The notes under the pieces were generated by a model. It saw only the letters and a list, made by a program, of their open reading frames with translations. It was not told the origin of the DNA and did no database searches. Source: Shewanella zhangzhouensis (GTDB taxonomy: Bacteria > Pseudomonadota > Gammaproteobacteria > Enterobacterales > Shewanellaceae). Taken from it: DNA of 64,000 nucleotides. Position 1 is the stretch's first letter. Every line of letters starts with the position of its first letter. The DNA is taken from positions 3,669,501 through 3,733,500 of the forward strand of contig NZ_CP080414.1 in NCBI RefSeq assembly GCF_019457615.1, in the 5' to 3' direction. Shown here in pieces: positions 18,125-26,160 of this stretch. Made by a program: the position numbers and the translations under genes.

Positions 18125-18862
18125 ATGACGCCGATAGTCGCCATGCAGGAGATACACAAGAGTTTTCAGGACGGTGCAGAGCGACACCGGGTACTGGATA
18201 ATCTCACCCTGGAAATCCACCCCGGTGAAACTGTCGCCCTCACAGGTCCCAGCGGCAGCGGCAAGAGCACCCTGCTCAATCTGATTGCCGGGTTCGATGG
18301 TCCCGACGATGGCCACATCCGCCTCCTTGGCAGACCCACCCATGAGTTCAGCGCCAAAGACTGGGACGCGTTTCGCCGCCGCGAGCTTGGCATGGTGTTT
18401 CAGCAGTTCAACCTGCTGGAACCGTTAAATGTGCAGGCCAATATTCATTTTCCCCTCGCTTTAAACGGTCTGCCCTGGGATGACTGGTGCAATACCCTGG
18501 CAAGCCGTTTGGGGCTGACCGAGCTTCTGTCCCGCCCGGTGGACAGCCTCTCCGGCGGTCAGCAGCAAAGGGTCGCCATCGCCCGTGCTCTGGCCCAGCG
18601 CCCGCCGCTGCTGCTTGCCGATGAACCCACAGGCAACCTGGATGAGCACGCCGGCGACGAGGTGATGACCCTGCTCACCAGCCTCGCCCGGGAAAGCAAT
18701 ACCGCCATCCTGATGGTGACCCACAGCGAGCGCTGCGCCGCCTTTATGCAAAGACGCTGGCACCTCAGCAATGGCCAGATTGCAGAGGGCCAGCGGTCCG
18801 CAGGTGGCAGTCCGGCGACTCAACAACTCGTGCCGGACTCGGACAGGCCGGGCCGGGCATAA
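18125..18862 (+). CDS. ABC transporter ATP-binding protein (LolD/MacB-like)
   Basis: 245 residues. AAGGAG lies 7 bases before the ATG. Walker A GPSGSGKST is near residues 40-48, the Q-loop in MVFQQFN, signature LSGGQQQR, Walker B LLLADEPTG, and switch His in VTHSERC. It is closest in style to the LolD/MacB class that powers FtsX-type permeases. It is followed after 2 bases by such a permease and then by an AttH-like lipoprotein, so the three genes form one operon. The substrate is unknown. These systems usually act mechanically on periplasmic or lipoprotein substrates rather than importing nutrients. Confidence 0.93.
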   Translation: MTPIVAMQEIHKSFQDGAERHRVLDNLTLEIHPGETVALTGPSGSGKSTLLNLIAGFDGPDDGHIRLLGRPTHEFSAKDWDAFRRRELGMVFQQFNLLEPLNVQANIHFPLALNGLPWDDWCNTLASRLGLTELLSRPVDSLSGGQQQRVAIARALAQRPPLLLADEPTGNLDEHAGDEVMTLLTSLARESNTAILMVTHSERCAAFMQRRWHLSNGQIAEGQRSAGGSPATQQLVPDSDRPGRA

Positions 18863-18864
18863 GC

Positions 18865-21483
18865 ATGGGCACGACTCAAACAGCACCCACCCAACATGGC
18901 CTGTGGCTGAGCCTCAAGGTCTTTGTGGGCCATTACCGCCGTGCGCCGCTGCAGGCCGGGGCCATTTTGCTGGGCATTATCCTCTCCGTGGTACTGCTCA
19001 CGGCCGTCAAAAGCATCAATGAAAATGCCCGTGCCAGCTACCGCGAGGCCACGGCGCCCCTTTCTGGCCGCGCCGCCTTTACCCTGCTGCCGGCAGGGGG
19101 CGCCGCGTTTCTCAGCGATGACATTTATTTTCGCCTCAGTCGCCAGGGCCTTAAGTTGCTGCCGAGATTAAACGGCGTCATCACCGACGATAGCGGCAGA
19201 CGCTTTTACATCGACGGTATCGACATCATCGCCGCCACTTCTGCGGCCGGTTCCGCGGCGACCTCCAGTTCTGATCCCCAAAGTCCTGCGCCCCAGAGCG
19301 CATCGGCCAAATCCGGCAGCCCCCTCTCTGCCAACCTTGACCTGGCAAGCCTGCTCAGCGGCGAGCCTGTATTGCTGCTAAGCCAAAGCCACCTCGAAAA
19401 GATTCAGGCCGCAGGCGACGTCACCCTGAGTGGCAAGGAAATAACCCTGATTGGTTTGGATGACAGTTATGGCCTTGGCAGCGCCATGGTGGCCGACCTG
19501 TCCTTTGCCAAAGCCGCGCTGAAGACGTCCGATACACTGAGCAGCATTGAGGTGCTGGATAACATCGGCCTCGATGCCTTAAAACAGCATCTGCAACAGG
19601 CCGGTATCGCTATTTCAAGCCTTGAAATCGTTGCCGAAGATAATGGGGCGGCACTCAGTGAACTCACCGGCAGTTTTCATTTAAGCCTCAAGGCCATGGG
19701 GCTGCTGTCTTTTGTGGTGGGGCTCTTTATCGCCTACAACGGCGTGCGTTACAGCCTGATGAAGCGCACCCGGCTTTTATTGCAGCTGCGCCAGCTGGGT
19801 GTGGGGCAGCGGGAACTTCTGGGCGCCCTGACGCTGGAGCTGATGCTGATGGTTAGCCTCGGCGCCTTAGCCGGGTTTGTGCTGGGGCTGTGGCTGGGTC
19901 AGGTGCTTATGCCACTGGTCGCCATGACACTGGAGCAAATCTACGGCGCTCGCCTCTTGCCCGGCCACTGGCAACCAGCCTGGTTTATTGAAGCCTTTGG
20001 CCTGACCGCCGCCGCGAGCCTCTTTGCCTGCATCCCCCTGATGGCAAGGTTGGTGGCCACGCCGCTCGCCAGCAGTCGTCATCAGGCGGCAAGTCAGGGA
20101 TTCGATACCCGAATGCAGCGGCTGCAGCTTACTGTTGCCGCCGCGCTGCTCCTGCTGGCGCTGCTGATAACCCTGGTGGAGCCTCAAGTAAGCCAGTATC
20201 TGCGGGAGCAGCAACTGCCACGGCTGTTGCCGATTTATAGCCTGGGGCTGATTGCGCTGGTGACGCTGGCAACGCCGCTGCTGTTACCCAGCCTGCTGGC
20301 GCGGCTGCCTGCGCTATTTTCCAGGCCAGGCCTCTACAGACCTGGGCTGTCACACTACCTGGTGGCCGAGCTTAAGGTACTGGCACCGCCCATGTCGCTG
20401 GCCATGATGGCCATGCTGCTGGCGCTGTCGGCCAATATCGCCATGACGACCCTGGTGGGCAGTTTTGAAGGCACCTTAAAGGCCTGGCTCAACCAGAGGC
20501 TCCATGCCGATATTTACTTAAGGCCCGGCGACAGCCGCATGCAGGAGGTCATGGCAAAACTCGATGGCGACAGCCGCATCAGCGCCAGCTACCGCCAATA
20601 TTCCAGCCCCGCCGTGCTCACAGGCCAGGGTAACAGCGATACCCGCTTCCGCCTGCTGGCGCGGGATAGCCTGTCGGTACGGGAAACCAGCACCTTGAAG
20701 CTATTCGATGACACGCTGTGGCAAGCCATGGAGCAAGGCGGCAGGCAAATTCTGGTGAATGAGCCCATGGCGCTGCGGCTCAATATTCAGCTTGGAGATA
20801 CCCTGGATGTGGCCGTTGGCGGCCAACGCCTGAACCTGGTGGTTGCCGGCATTTTTTACGATCACGGTAATCAGCAGTTTGAAACCCTTATCGAGGAAGC
20901 GTTATGGCTTGAGCTGGGGCTCTCCCCCATTCCCATGAGTCTGGCGCTGAGTTGCAACGCGTGCGACGCCGAGCAGCTTGCCAACGACCTTGCCGGGGAG
21001 CTTGAGCTGTCACGCTCGCTGATTTTCAGCCAGCAGAACATCAAAAAAATTGCCATCACCATGTTTGGCCGCACCTTTGAAATCACCGCAAGCCTCGGCA
21101 CTCTCACCCTGCTCGTGGCCTCCATTGGCCTGTTCTCGGCGCTGTCCATGCTCTCCGCCAGCCGCGAAAATCCGCTGGCGCGGCTGCACGCCCTGGGGGT
21201 GAGCCGCCGGGAGCTGCTGTTAATGAGCGCAGTGCAAATGCTGCTGATGGTGCTGGCCACCGCATTGCTTGCGGTGCCCGTGGCCTGGATACTCGCCTGG
21301 CTATTGATCCACAAGGTCATTTTGCTCTCGTTCGGCTGGAGCCTCACCATGGATTGGCAATGGCTGCCGGTACTTACCGCCATAGGTGCGGCGCTGCTGT
21401 CGGCCTCGCTGGCCCTCGCCTGGCCCCTGTGGCGTCAAAGCCGTCGCCCGCTAATCCGCAGTTTGCAGCAGGAGGCGAATTGA
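18865..21483 (+). CDS. FtsX-family ABC transporter permease
   Basis: 872 residues. It begins after an N-terminal cytoplasmic piece with a membrane helix (AGAILLGIILSVVLLTAV), then a large periplasmic domain. A set of helices follows around residues 275-500, a second periplasmic domain (KAWLNQRLHADIYLRPGD onward), and a last set of three helices at the C-terminus. This duplicated FtsX layout is that of COG0577-type permeases acting with LolD-like ATPases. It starts 2 bases after the ATPase stop and ends 1 base before the AttH-like gene. The region around residue 135 is rich in Ser, Ala and Pro and looks like a linker. Function beyond transport or extrusion is not known. Confidence 0.9.
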   Translation: MGTTQTAPTQHGLWLSLKVFVGHYRRAPLQAGAILLGIILSVVLLTAVKSINENARASYREATAPLSGRAAFTLLPAGGAAFLSDDIYFRLSRQGLKLLPRLNGVITDDSGRRFYIDGIDIIAATSAAGSAATSSSDPQSPAPQSASAKSGSPLSANLDLASLLSGEPVLLLSQSHLEKIQAAGDVTLSGKEITLIGLDDSYGLGSAMVADLSFAKAALKTSDTLSSIEVLDNIGLDALKQHLQQAGIAISSLEIVAEDNGAALSELTGSFHLSLKAMGLLSFVVGLFIAYNGVRYSLMKRTRLLLQLRQLGVGQRELLGALTLELMLMVSLGALAGFVLGLWLGQVLMPLVAMTLEQIYGARLLPGHWQPAWFIEAFGLTAAASLFACIPLMARLVATPLASSRHQAASQGFDTRMQRLQLTVAAALLLLALLITLVEPQVSQYLREQQLPRLLPIYSLGLIALVTLATPLLLPSLLARLPALFSRPGLYRPGLSHYLVAELKVLAPPMSLAMMAMLLALSANIAMTTLVGSFEGTLKAWLNQRLHADIYLRPGDSRMQEVMAKLDGDSRISASYRQYSSPAVLTGQGNSDTRFRLLARDSLSVRETSTLKLFDDTLWQAMEQGGRQILVNEPMALRLNIQLGDTLDVAVGGQRLNLVVAGIFYDHGNQQFETLIEEALWLELGLSPIPMSLALSCNACDAEQLANDLAGELELSRSLIFSQQNIKKIAITMFGRTFEITASLGTLTLLVASIGLFSALSMLSASRENPLARLHALGVSRRELLLMSAVQMLLMVLATALLAVPVAWILAWLLIHKVILLSFGWSLTMDWQWLPVLTAIGAALLSASLALAWPLWRQSRRPLIRSLQQEAN

Positions 21484-21484
21484 T

Positions 21485-22648
21485 ATGAGCTTAGCCATGA
21501 AAATCAAGCTCTTGCCCCTGCTTGCGCTGGCTTTATTGCTGACCTCTGGCTGTGGCAAAAGCGGCGACAATCGGCATCAGGCCCCAGACACAGCGGCCCC
21601 CGGCATGGGGGAGCTGATGGCGGGGGATATTGCAGGCTTCGATACCGTGAGCCCCGGCACACCCCTGAGTTTTCCTGCCGACCACGGCCCCCACAATAAT
21701 TTCCGCCAGGAGTGGTGGTATCTTACCGCCAACCTCACAACCGCCAGCGGCGAGCCTTTGGGGCTGCAGTGGACCCAGTTTCGGGTGGCGCTGAAACCAG
21801 AACCCGACTCGGCATTGCCGGGTGGCAATCAGCACAGCGCCGACGACGGCTGGCACAGCCGCCAGCTGTGGTTTGCCCACGCCGCCGTCACCCGCGAGCA
21901 CAGCCATGTGGCTGCCGAGCAATGGTCCCGTGGCCACAGCCAACTTGCAGCCGCTGGCGGCAACCCCTTTTCGGTGCATCTCGCCGACTGGCGCTGGCAA
22001 TCCAACACCCCGGTTCTCTTTCCCGCAAGCCTCACTGTTGCAGGCGCAAACGGCGCCGAAGCCCCCGCCTATCGTCTCAGGCTTTCCAGTCGCTCGCCGC
22101 TGCAACTTCAGGGCGATGAGGGTTACAGCGCCAAGAGCTTCGATGCGGGGCTGGCATCCTATTACTACTCGGCACCTTTTATCGATATCGAGGGAGAGGT
22201 ACTGCTGGATGGCGAGTGGCAAAAGGTCAGCGGCCAGGGCTGGCTCGACCGCGAATGGAGCAGCGCCTTTTTGGGGCTGGCACAACAGGGCTGGGACTGG
22301 TTTGCCCTGCGCCTCGACGATGGCTCGGCGCTGATGCTGTTTCAGCTGCGTGAACAAAACGCCAAGTCCTTCACCCATGCCAATCGCATGTGGCCCGATG
22401 GTCGCAGTGAGCAGCTGGAGGTGCTCTCGATGATGCCGACCGACTACCGTCAGGGCTATCCGGTTGTCTGGCAGCTGAGGTTGAAAGACAAAAGCGCAGG
22501 CGGCCAGCTTAATCTCAAGGTTGAGGCCCTCAACGGCGACGCCCGCATGCAGCTCAGCATGCCCTATTGGGAAGGCCCGGTGCGCATCAGTGACAGTGAC
22601 AGCGGCAGCCACAGAGGTGAGGGCTATATGGAGCTGACGGGGTATTAG
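21485..22648 (+). CDS. AttH/CrtC-like (COG5621) lipoprotein
   Basis: 387 residues. GGAGG lies about 9 bases before the ATG. The lipobox LTSGC is at about residues 20-24, so it is likely membrane-anchored on the periplasmic side. The body matches the predicted secreted hydrolase group related to carotenoid hydratase CrtC and AttH: DHGPHNNFRQEWWYLTANL, later GQGWLDREWSS and GWDWFALRLDDG. These proteins have a double lipocalin-like fold. The consistent linkage of AttH proteins to FtsX-type ABC systems, seen here too, suggests that it is the periplasmic partner of the upstream transporter (inference). No catalytic activity can be read from the sequence. Confidence 0.88.
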   Translation: MSLAMKIKLLPLLALALLLTSGCGKSGDNRHQAPDTAAPGMGELMAGDIAGFDTVSPGTPLSFPADHGPHNNFRQEWWYLTANLTTASGEPLGLQWTQFRVALKPEPDSALPGGNQHSADDGWHSRQLWFAHAAVTREHSHVAAEQWSRGHSQLAAAGGNPFSVHLADWRWQSNTPVLFPASLTVAGANGAEAPAYRLRLSSRSPLQLQGDEGYSAKSFDAGLASYYYSAPFIDIEGEVLLDGEWQKVSGQGWLDREWSSAFLGLAQQGWDWFALRLDDGSALMLFQLREQNAKSFTHANRMWPDGRSEQLEVLSMMPTDYRQGYPVVWQLRLKDKSAGGQLNLKVEALNGDARMQLSMPYWEGPVRISDSDSGSHRGEGYMELTGY

Positions 22649-22842
22649 CGAAAGCCTTCGCCGGGACAACGCTTTGGGATGTTTTGGGATGCGGCGCAGC
22701 TATTTGTCAGGCTATCGCGCCATTCTGTGATTCAGTCGGCTGTCACTTCAAAGGCAAATACTTTAGGGTAAGGGCAACTACAAACGGGGCGAGTTCCTGG
22801 CGTTTTTCCTTCAGGAACCGACCCTTCACACAGGAATATCCC

Positions 22843-23202
22843 ATGTCTGAAGAAACGCTTGCCACCGAGACCACATCTGAAACCAGCACTGATACCACCT
22901 CTGAGACCGCTACCAATAGTCAAAATGCCTTTTACGAGCGCGCCTCCGAGCTGATCAAGCTCGCCAACCAGCAAAATCAGGACCCAGCTATCAAAACCGG
23001 CGAGATCAGCGCCTCCTTCATGTGGGCCGTCGCCCGCTACAACGCCTGGTTTGCCTCCACCAGCTTCGAAACCCAGGCGCAGATGCAGCCCAAGAAGCAG
23101 GAAATGATGGACTATTACATGGAGCGTTATAAAGAGATGCTCGAAGCCAACCTTGATGACTATATCGAGAACTTCGACCACTACAGGGCAACACAGAAGT
23201 AG
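22843..23202 (+). CDS. DUF3144-like small protein
   Basis: 119 residues from the ATG at 22843 (AGGAATATCCC before it). An upstream extension is unlikely. The first 30 residues are a Ser/Thr/Glu-rich low-complexity tail. The remainder is a helical domain (AFYERASELIKLANQQ, SASFMWAVARYNAWFAS, YMERYKEMLEANLDDYIENFDHY), the pattern of the DUF3144 family. No signal peptide, so probably cytoplasmic. Function unknown. It stands alone. Confidence 0.8.
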   Translation: MSEETLATETTSETSTDTTSETATNSQNAFYERASELIKLANQQNQDPAIKTGEISASFMWAVARYNAWFASTSFETQAQMQPKKQEMMDYYMERYKEMLEANLDDYIENFDHYRATQK

Positions 23203-23677
23203 GGAGGCTGATGCCACAGCCTGCTCTGGCTGTTAACTCTTTGTCGCTTTGCAAGCGACCGGAAGTCGTGGGTCTCCAACCCACACCCGGCCAAAAGGGG
23301 ATCTACAGCGATCCCCTCTTGGATCTCCCGCGCCGCCCCCGACGAAGTCGAGCACTTTGGACTTTTGGGCTGAAAACGGACACCGCGACCGATTCGCTCC
23401 ATGCTCAACGGTCGCTGCCTCGATCTCCCTATCTCAGCTTGCCCGTTTCACTCAGCCAAACATCCAAAGCGACTTCAAAGGGGATAGAGAAGTGAAACCT
23501 TTGGGCACAGTGTTTAGTGTAAGAGTTGTGGGTATTCCTCCCCTTCTTTCTGTCTCTCGACGCCATTTTCGCCCTCGGCCGCTCCAAGCAGGATTGGTCT
23601 TACCTTCAGGCTAATTACGACAGATACCTTGCAAGGCATGGGAAGCTTGGGCAACCTTGTAACGTCGCACTCCTAAA
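23203..23677. repeat. Gene-free stretch, probably a dispersed intergenic repeat
   Basis: About 475 bases at the left border of the AT-rich patch. Short frames exist in more than one reading frame but none has a ribosome site or recognisable protein. The stretch contains small inverted repeats, for example GTGGGT...ACCCAC at 23267-23283 and GGGGATC...GATCCCC at 23296-23315. The look is of a dispersed non-coding repeat family. A genome search would be needed to confirm this. Confidence 0.35.
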
Positions 23678-24103
23678 ATGCTAACAATCAACATGAGTTC
23701 AGCAAAGTCTAGCTATTACATAAACGGCAGAGAGCCTCACATCGTTGGGAAACCCTGTGAAGGGTTCCGACTCCTTCAATTGCAGGAATCTTTGCGGGTA
23801 GTTGATCCCGCAAACATTGTTTATTTGAAGTTTGAAGGTCAGTGGCATCACCTGTGCTTTGAGGGTTCTTCGATATTCTGGCGTTTGTGCGAAATGCCAC
23901 AACACCCCGTGAATTCCGACTTAGTAAATATCTTAGTGCTTGTCGAACTGGAAGAGCATAATAGCGTTGTAGGGCAAAAACTTTCGTCAATTGAGTACCA
24001 TGGTGATAATGAAGGTTGTGGTGCAACCCTCAGATTCGAAAACGGTTTTGAACTTCAGTTGCGGTATTCAGGCATAGATGATTGTACTAGAATTAGCTGC
24101 TAA
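23678..24103 (+). CDS. Hypothetical protein in cassette-like context
   Basis: 141 residues (a start at 23693, MSSAKSSYY, is an alternative). I do not recognise the family. It is a soluble mixed alpha/beta protein with no signal peptide or membrane helix (FRLLQLQESLRVVDPANIV, FENGFELQLRYSG). Base composition is more AT-rich than the neighbours upstream. Its TAA stop lies inside an attC-like element, and the next gene starts 60 bases later, both typical of integron gene cassettes. No integron integrase is in the window. Cassette genes often lack known relatives, so the function is open. Confidence 0.6.
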   Translation: MLTINMSSAKSSYYINGREPHIVGKPCEGFRLLQLQESLRVVDPANIVYLKFEGQWHHLCFEGSSIFWRLCEMPQHPVNSDLVNILVLVELEEHNSVVGQKLSSIEYHGDNEGCGATLRFENGFELQLRYSGIDDCTRISC

Positions 24104-24147
24104 CAAAACCAGCGAAGCTCGCTAGACCGTTGCTGGCGGCGTTAAGA
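24099..24147 (+). repeat. attC-like recombination site (degenerate)
   Basis: The sequence from GCTAAC to GTTAAGA has the outer boxes (TAAC / GTTA), inner arms CCAGC / GCTGG, and an internal hairpin AGCGA-agc-TCGCT. It overlaps the stop codon of the preceding gene, as cassette sites do. At 49 bases it is shorter than well-known attC sites and the outer boxes are imperfect. It could be an unrelated hairpin. Confidence 0.35.
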
Positions 24148-24163
24148 CTATTAGGAGGGCTCC

Positions 24164-24844
24164 ATCGAAACGCATCAAATTATTAGAGCTGATCGAAGTA
24201 TCAAAGAGTTTGTCAGTAAATTTGATGATGACCTTACTCAAATTATTCAAAACTTCGAGGCGTCTGAGAGAATTTTCGAAAGTGCATACAAAGATGTAGC
24301 CGACTCGACGACTTGGGCTAGAGAGTATCTATTTCTGTGTTTAGAGTCCCAAATTTCAGGTGTTCGTTTGCTCACTGAAGGGTTTATAAACGCCTCAGGA
24401 AATACCTTTAGAATCTCTTATGAAGCGCTAGCAATGTGTATGTTGTTAACTACCAACGCAAAGGTTCAGGTTGGCAGAGGCAAGAAGGTTAAACTTATTG
24501 ACTTTGATGAAGCATATTTTTCTGGGGATAAATCCACATATCCATATCAGGCAATCGATATTGTGGTAAATAATGTTGAGGCTATCGGTCTAGAGCAAGG
24601 TTCGAACTGGCTAAAACAGGCCAAAGATTTTTATAATGGCTATTCACACGCATCACACATGGTATTTTCATCACTTGTGCTGAAAAACGGGTGTTCAATT
24701 ATTGGTGGCGGATATAATTCAGAAAAAGATGATATCTATAAAAATCACTTACAATTCGTGAAACGTTTTTCAGACCAACTTCCAAATTTAATCAACATCT
24801 TAGCGATGAGAGACTTAACAAAAGCACTCAAAACGGCCACATAA
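24164..24844 (+). CDS. Hypothetical AT-rich gene with apparent ATC start codon
   Basis: 226 codons. The frame is open from a TAG at about 24150. A strong AGGAGGG (24153-24159) sits 4 bases before ATC at 24164, and no ATG, GTG or TTG occurs in frame until TTG at 24368, deep in the protein. The natural start therefore seems to be ATC, or an ATG lost by one base change. The protein begins IETHQIIRADRSIKEFVSKF and continues through a mostly helical soluble body (WAREYLFLCLESQISGVRLL, YNGYSHASHMVFSSLVLKNG). I cannot assign a family with confidence. Strongly AT-rich, with no export signal. It follows an attC-like site and its TAA lies next to CGTTAACAGGGC, possibly a decayed second site. Confidence 0.55.
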   Translation: METHQIIRADRSIKEFVSKFDDDLTQIIQNFEASERIFESAYKDVADSTTWAREYLFLCLESQISGVRLLTEGFINASGNTFRISYEALAMCMLLTTNAKVQVGRGKKVKLIDFDEAYFSGDKSTYPYQAIDIVVNNVEAIGLEQGSNWLKQAKDFYNGYSHASHMVFSSLVLKNGCSIIGGGYNSEKDDIYKNHLQFVKRFSDQLPNLINILAMRDLTKALKTAT

Positions 24845-25011
24845 CGCGTTAACAGGGCTGTCAAATCAAAGAGCAAAGAGAGGGGACAGCCAAAACTCTT
24901 ATTCTGAGGAATGCACAATTTTCCGCGTGGCGGCAAGAGACCTGTGAGATGAAACTGTTCATCTCACTGTCGGACGACACGCTTATCCCCATCGAAGCGG
25001 CCGAGGGTGTT

Positions 25012-25098
25012 GCTGAAAATTGCGTAGCGAGGCATGGATGCCGAAGCAGCGCCAGTCGAATCAGGGATGAGCGTCTGGCGCGTTAGCCAATTTTCAGC
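25012..25098. repeat. Palindromic MITE-like element
   Basis: GCTGAAAATTG at 25012-25022 is inverted exactly as CAATTTTCAGC at 25088-25098. Inside is a second inverted pair GCGCCAG / CTGGCGC and a small GGCAtggATGCC hairpin. The 87-base unit would fold as a branched structure and encodes nothing recognisable. It looks like a MITE or REP-type dispersed element. Confidence 0.5.
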
Positions 25099-25200
25099 TT
25101 AAACCCGAAGGGGCTTTCCGCTTCGTCGGGAGTGTCCTTGGGGATGCAAGGGGTGTTGGACAAGCAACACCCCTTGCCCGGAGGCGGGCTGGAAGGCCGC

Positions 25201-25410
25201 GACTTTCGCCAAGCAGCGCTTGGCATCTATCCTGCTTAAGGTTGCTGCAAGCGGCCAGAGTGCCGCAGTCAACTCGCTGACCTAACAAAAAGGCCTGTTC
25301 TTGATGAACAGGCCTTTCGAATTTAAGAGGGGTTGGGCTCTAACCCACGACCTTCGCCAAGCGCAGCTTGGCAACTACTCAGCTTGAGGTTTCTGCAAAC
25401 CGCCAGAATG
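25201..25410. repeat. Two diverged copies of a 62-base direct repeat
   Basis: 25201-25262 and 25349-25410 align without gaps, 49 of 62 positions identical (GACYTTCGCCAAGC..., then GCTTRAGGTTKCTGCAA...). Each copy contains a CCAAGC...GCTTGG hairpin. A terminator lies between the copies. Confidence 0.6.
25286..25317 (-). terminator. Terminator of the small-protein operon
   Basis: AAAGGCCTGTTC-ttgat-GAACAGGCCTTT stem with T5 on the minus-strand side. It lies 160 bases past the stop of the 69-residue gene at 25480. Its sequence is close to the terminator at 26772-26803. Confidence 0.75.
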
Positions 25411-25479
25411 GCTCAGGCAAAGACGGGGTTGAAGAGTGCACACAATCAGAAAGTTGTGATAGCCGCAACGCTTAGCGGC

Positions 25480-25689
25480 TTACCGTTGACGGCTATTGAA
25501 AAACCGCTCGGCGCTGGCGAACAGCTGATCGCATTGTTTTTTCTGCGCTGCATATTCAACACTGTCTTCTTCCAGGGTATCCAGAGCTGCTTTGGCGCTT
25601 TGGTACTCACCCACCATATGCTCGAACTTGGTATCGAAATTATCCTGACGTACTTTTTTGCCGACTTTGCGGTTAGATGGCTTTCGCAT
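25480..25689 (-). CDS. Small hypothetical basic protein (second gene of small operon)
   Basis: 69 residues. CCGGAG precedes the ATG by 6 bases. The N-terminus is basic (RKPSNRKVGKKVRQ). The rest is a helical heptad-like segment (FDTKFEHMVGEYQSAKAALDTLEEDSVEYAAQ...), possibly a coiled coil. No signal peptide. It begins 12 bases after the stop of a 43-residue gene on the same strand, so the two are co-transcribed. I do not recognise the family. The arrangement of two tiny genes could be a regulatory or toxin-antitoxin-like module, but nothing in the residues proves that. Confidence 0.65.
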   Translation of the reverse strand: MRKPSNRKVGKKVRQDNFDTKFEHMVGEYQSAKAALDTLEEDSVEYAAQKKQCDQLFASAERFFNSRQR

Positions 25690-25701
25690 AGGGGTCTCCG
25701 G

Positions 25702-25833
25702 TTAACGTTCCAGCGTTTTATGTTGTTCTCTGGCTATCAGAATATCGTCGATTTCATTTCTGATTTGATGGCTGTTAACAGGCTTTTTTGAATTATCACT
25801 CAGAGGACTATTCCCAGGCTTTTTATTGCTCAT
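25702..25833 (-). CDS. 43-residue hypothetical protein (first gene of small operon)
   Basis: Minus strand, ATG at 25833, TAA at 25702, with AAGGAAG 6-7 bases before the ATG. The peptide starts MSNKKPGNSPLSDNSKKPV and ends with a helical segment (SHQIRNEIDDILIAREQH). Hydrophilic, no signal peptide. It leads a two-gene operon with the 69-residue gene and lies downstream of a set of direct repeats (25996-26056) that could be its operator. The family is unknown to me. Confidence 0.6.
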   Translation of the reverse strand: MSNKKPGNSPLSDNSKKPVNSHQIRNEIDDILIAREQHKTLER

Positions 25834-26160
25834 GGTTTACTTCCTTTTCTGATTGAAATTCAAACACTCTCAGGATGACATCGTGAGAGTTACCCATTGT
25901 GCCTGTACCAGCAGACTCGTTAATCTTGATGGATTATTGAGGTGTGAGCTGTGATGAATAGCGTGCGCTGTTAATATTATCTGGATAGTATCTGTTTGAA
26001 ATTATCGGCGTTGATACTATCGGTTTGATACTATCTGCGTTGATACTATCGATTTGATAAAAGAGGGTGATACCTGAACGGCTGGCCTAAGAGTGCCGCG
26101 TTGCAGATATCCAGGCAGTGTAGGTGCCTGCTACGCAGCAGACACCTTAAAAACAAGCAG
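25834..26160. other. Intergenic region with direct repeats
   Basis: About 330 bases between the small operon and the cold-shock gene. The part at 25996-26056 holds the iteron-like repeats. Near 26120-26147, just past the cold-shock gene stop, is a hairpin GGTG-CTGCT / AGCAG-CACC without a convincing U-tract. Confidence 0.6.
25996..26056. repeat. Iteron-like direct repeats TTGATACTATC
   Basis: TTGATACTATC occurs exactly at 26011-26021, 26025-26035 and 26040-26050, with a variant TTGAAATTATC at 25996-26006 and a partial TTGATA at 26054. Spacing is 14-15 bases, so copies lie on nearly the same face of the helix only every third or so turn. The array is about 160 bases upstream of the two-gene small operon. 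It could be a regulator-binding array or a decayed iteron set. Confidence 0.75.

Larger units (their letters stand above)
24845..25479. other. Gene-free accessory stretch with several repeats
   Basis: About 635 bases with no supportable gene. It contains GGCTGTC...GACAGCC around 24856-24899, a large inverted-repeat element (25012-25098), GGGGTGTTG...CAACACCCC (25151-25173), two copies of a 62-base direct repeat (25201 and 25349), and a minus-strand terminator (25286-25317). Confidence 0.55.

Noticed and set aside
23211..23614. Two overlapping plus-strand frames in different reading frames
   Set aside because: No ribosome site, no known family, and both frames share the same repeat-like DNA.
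25996..26056. CRISPR array
   Set aside because: 11-base units spaced by 3-4 bases are far too short for repeats and spacers.
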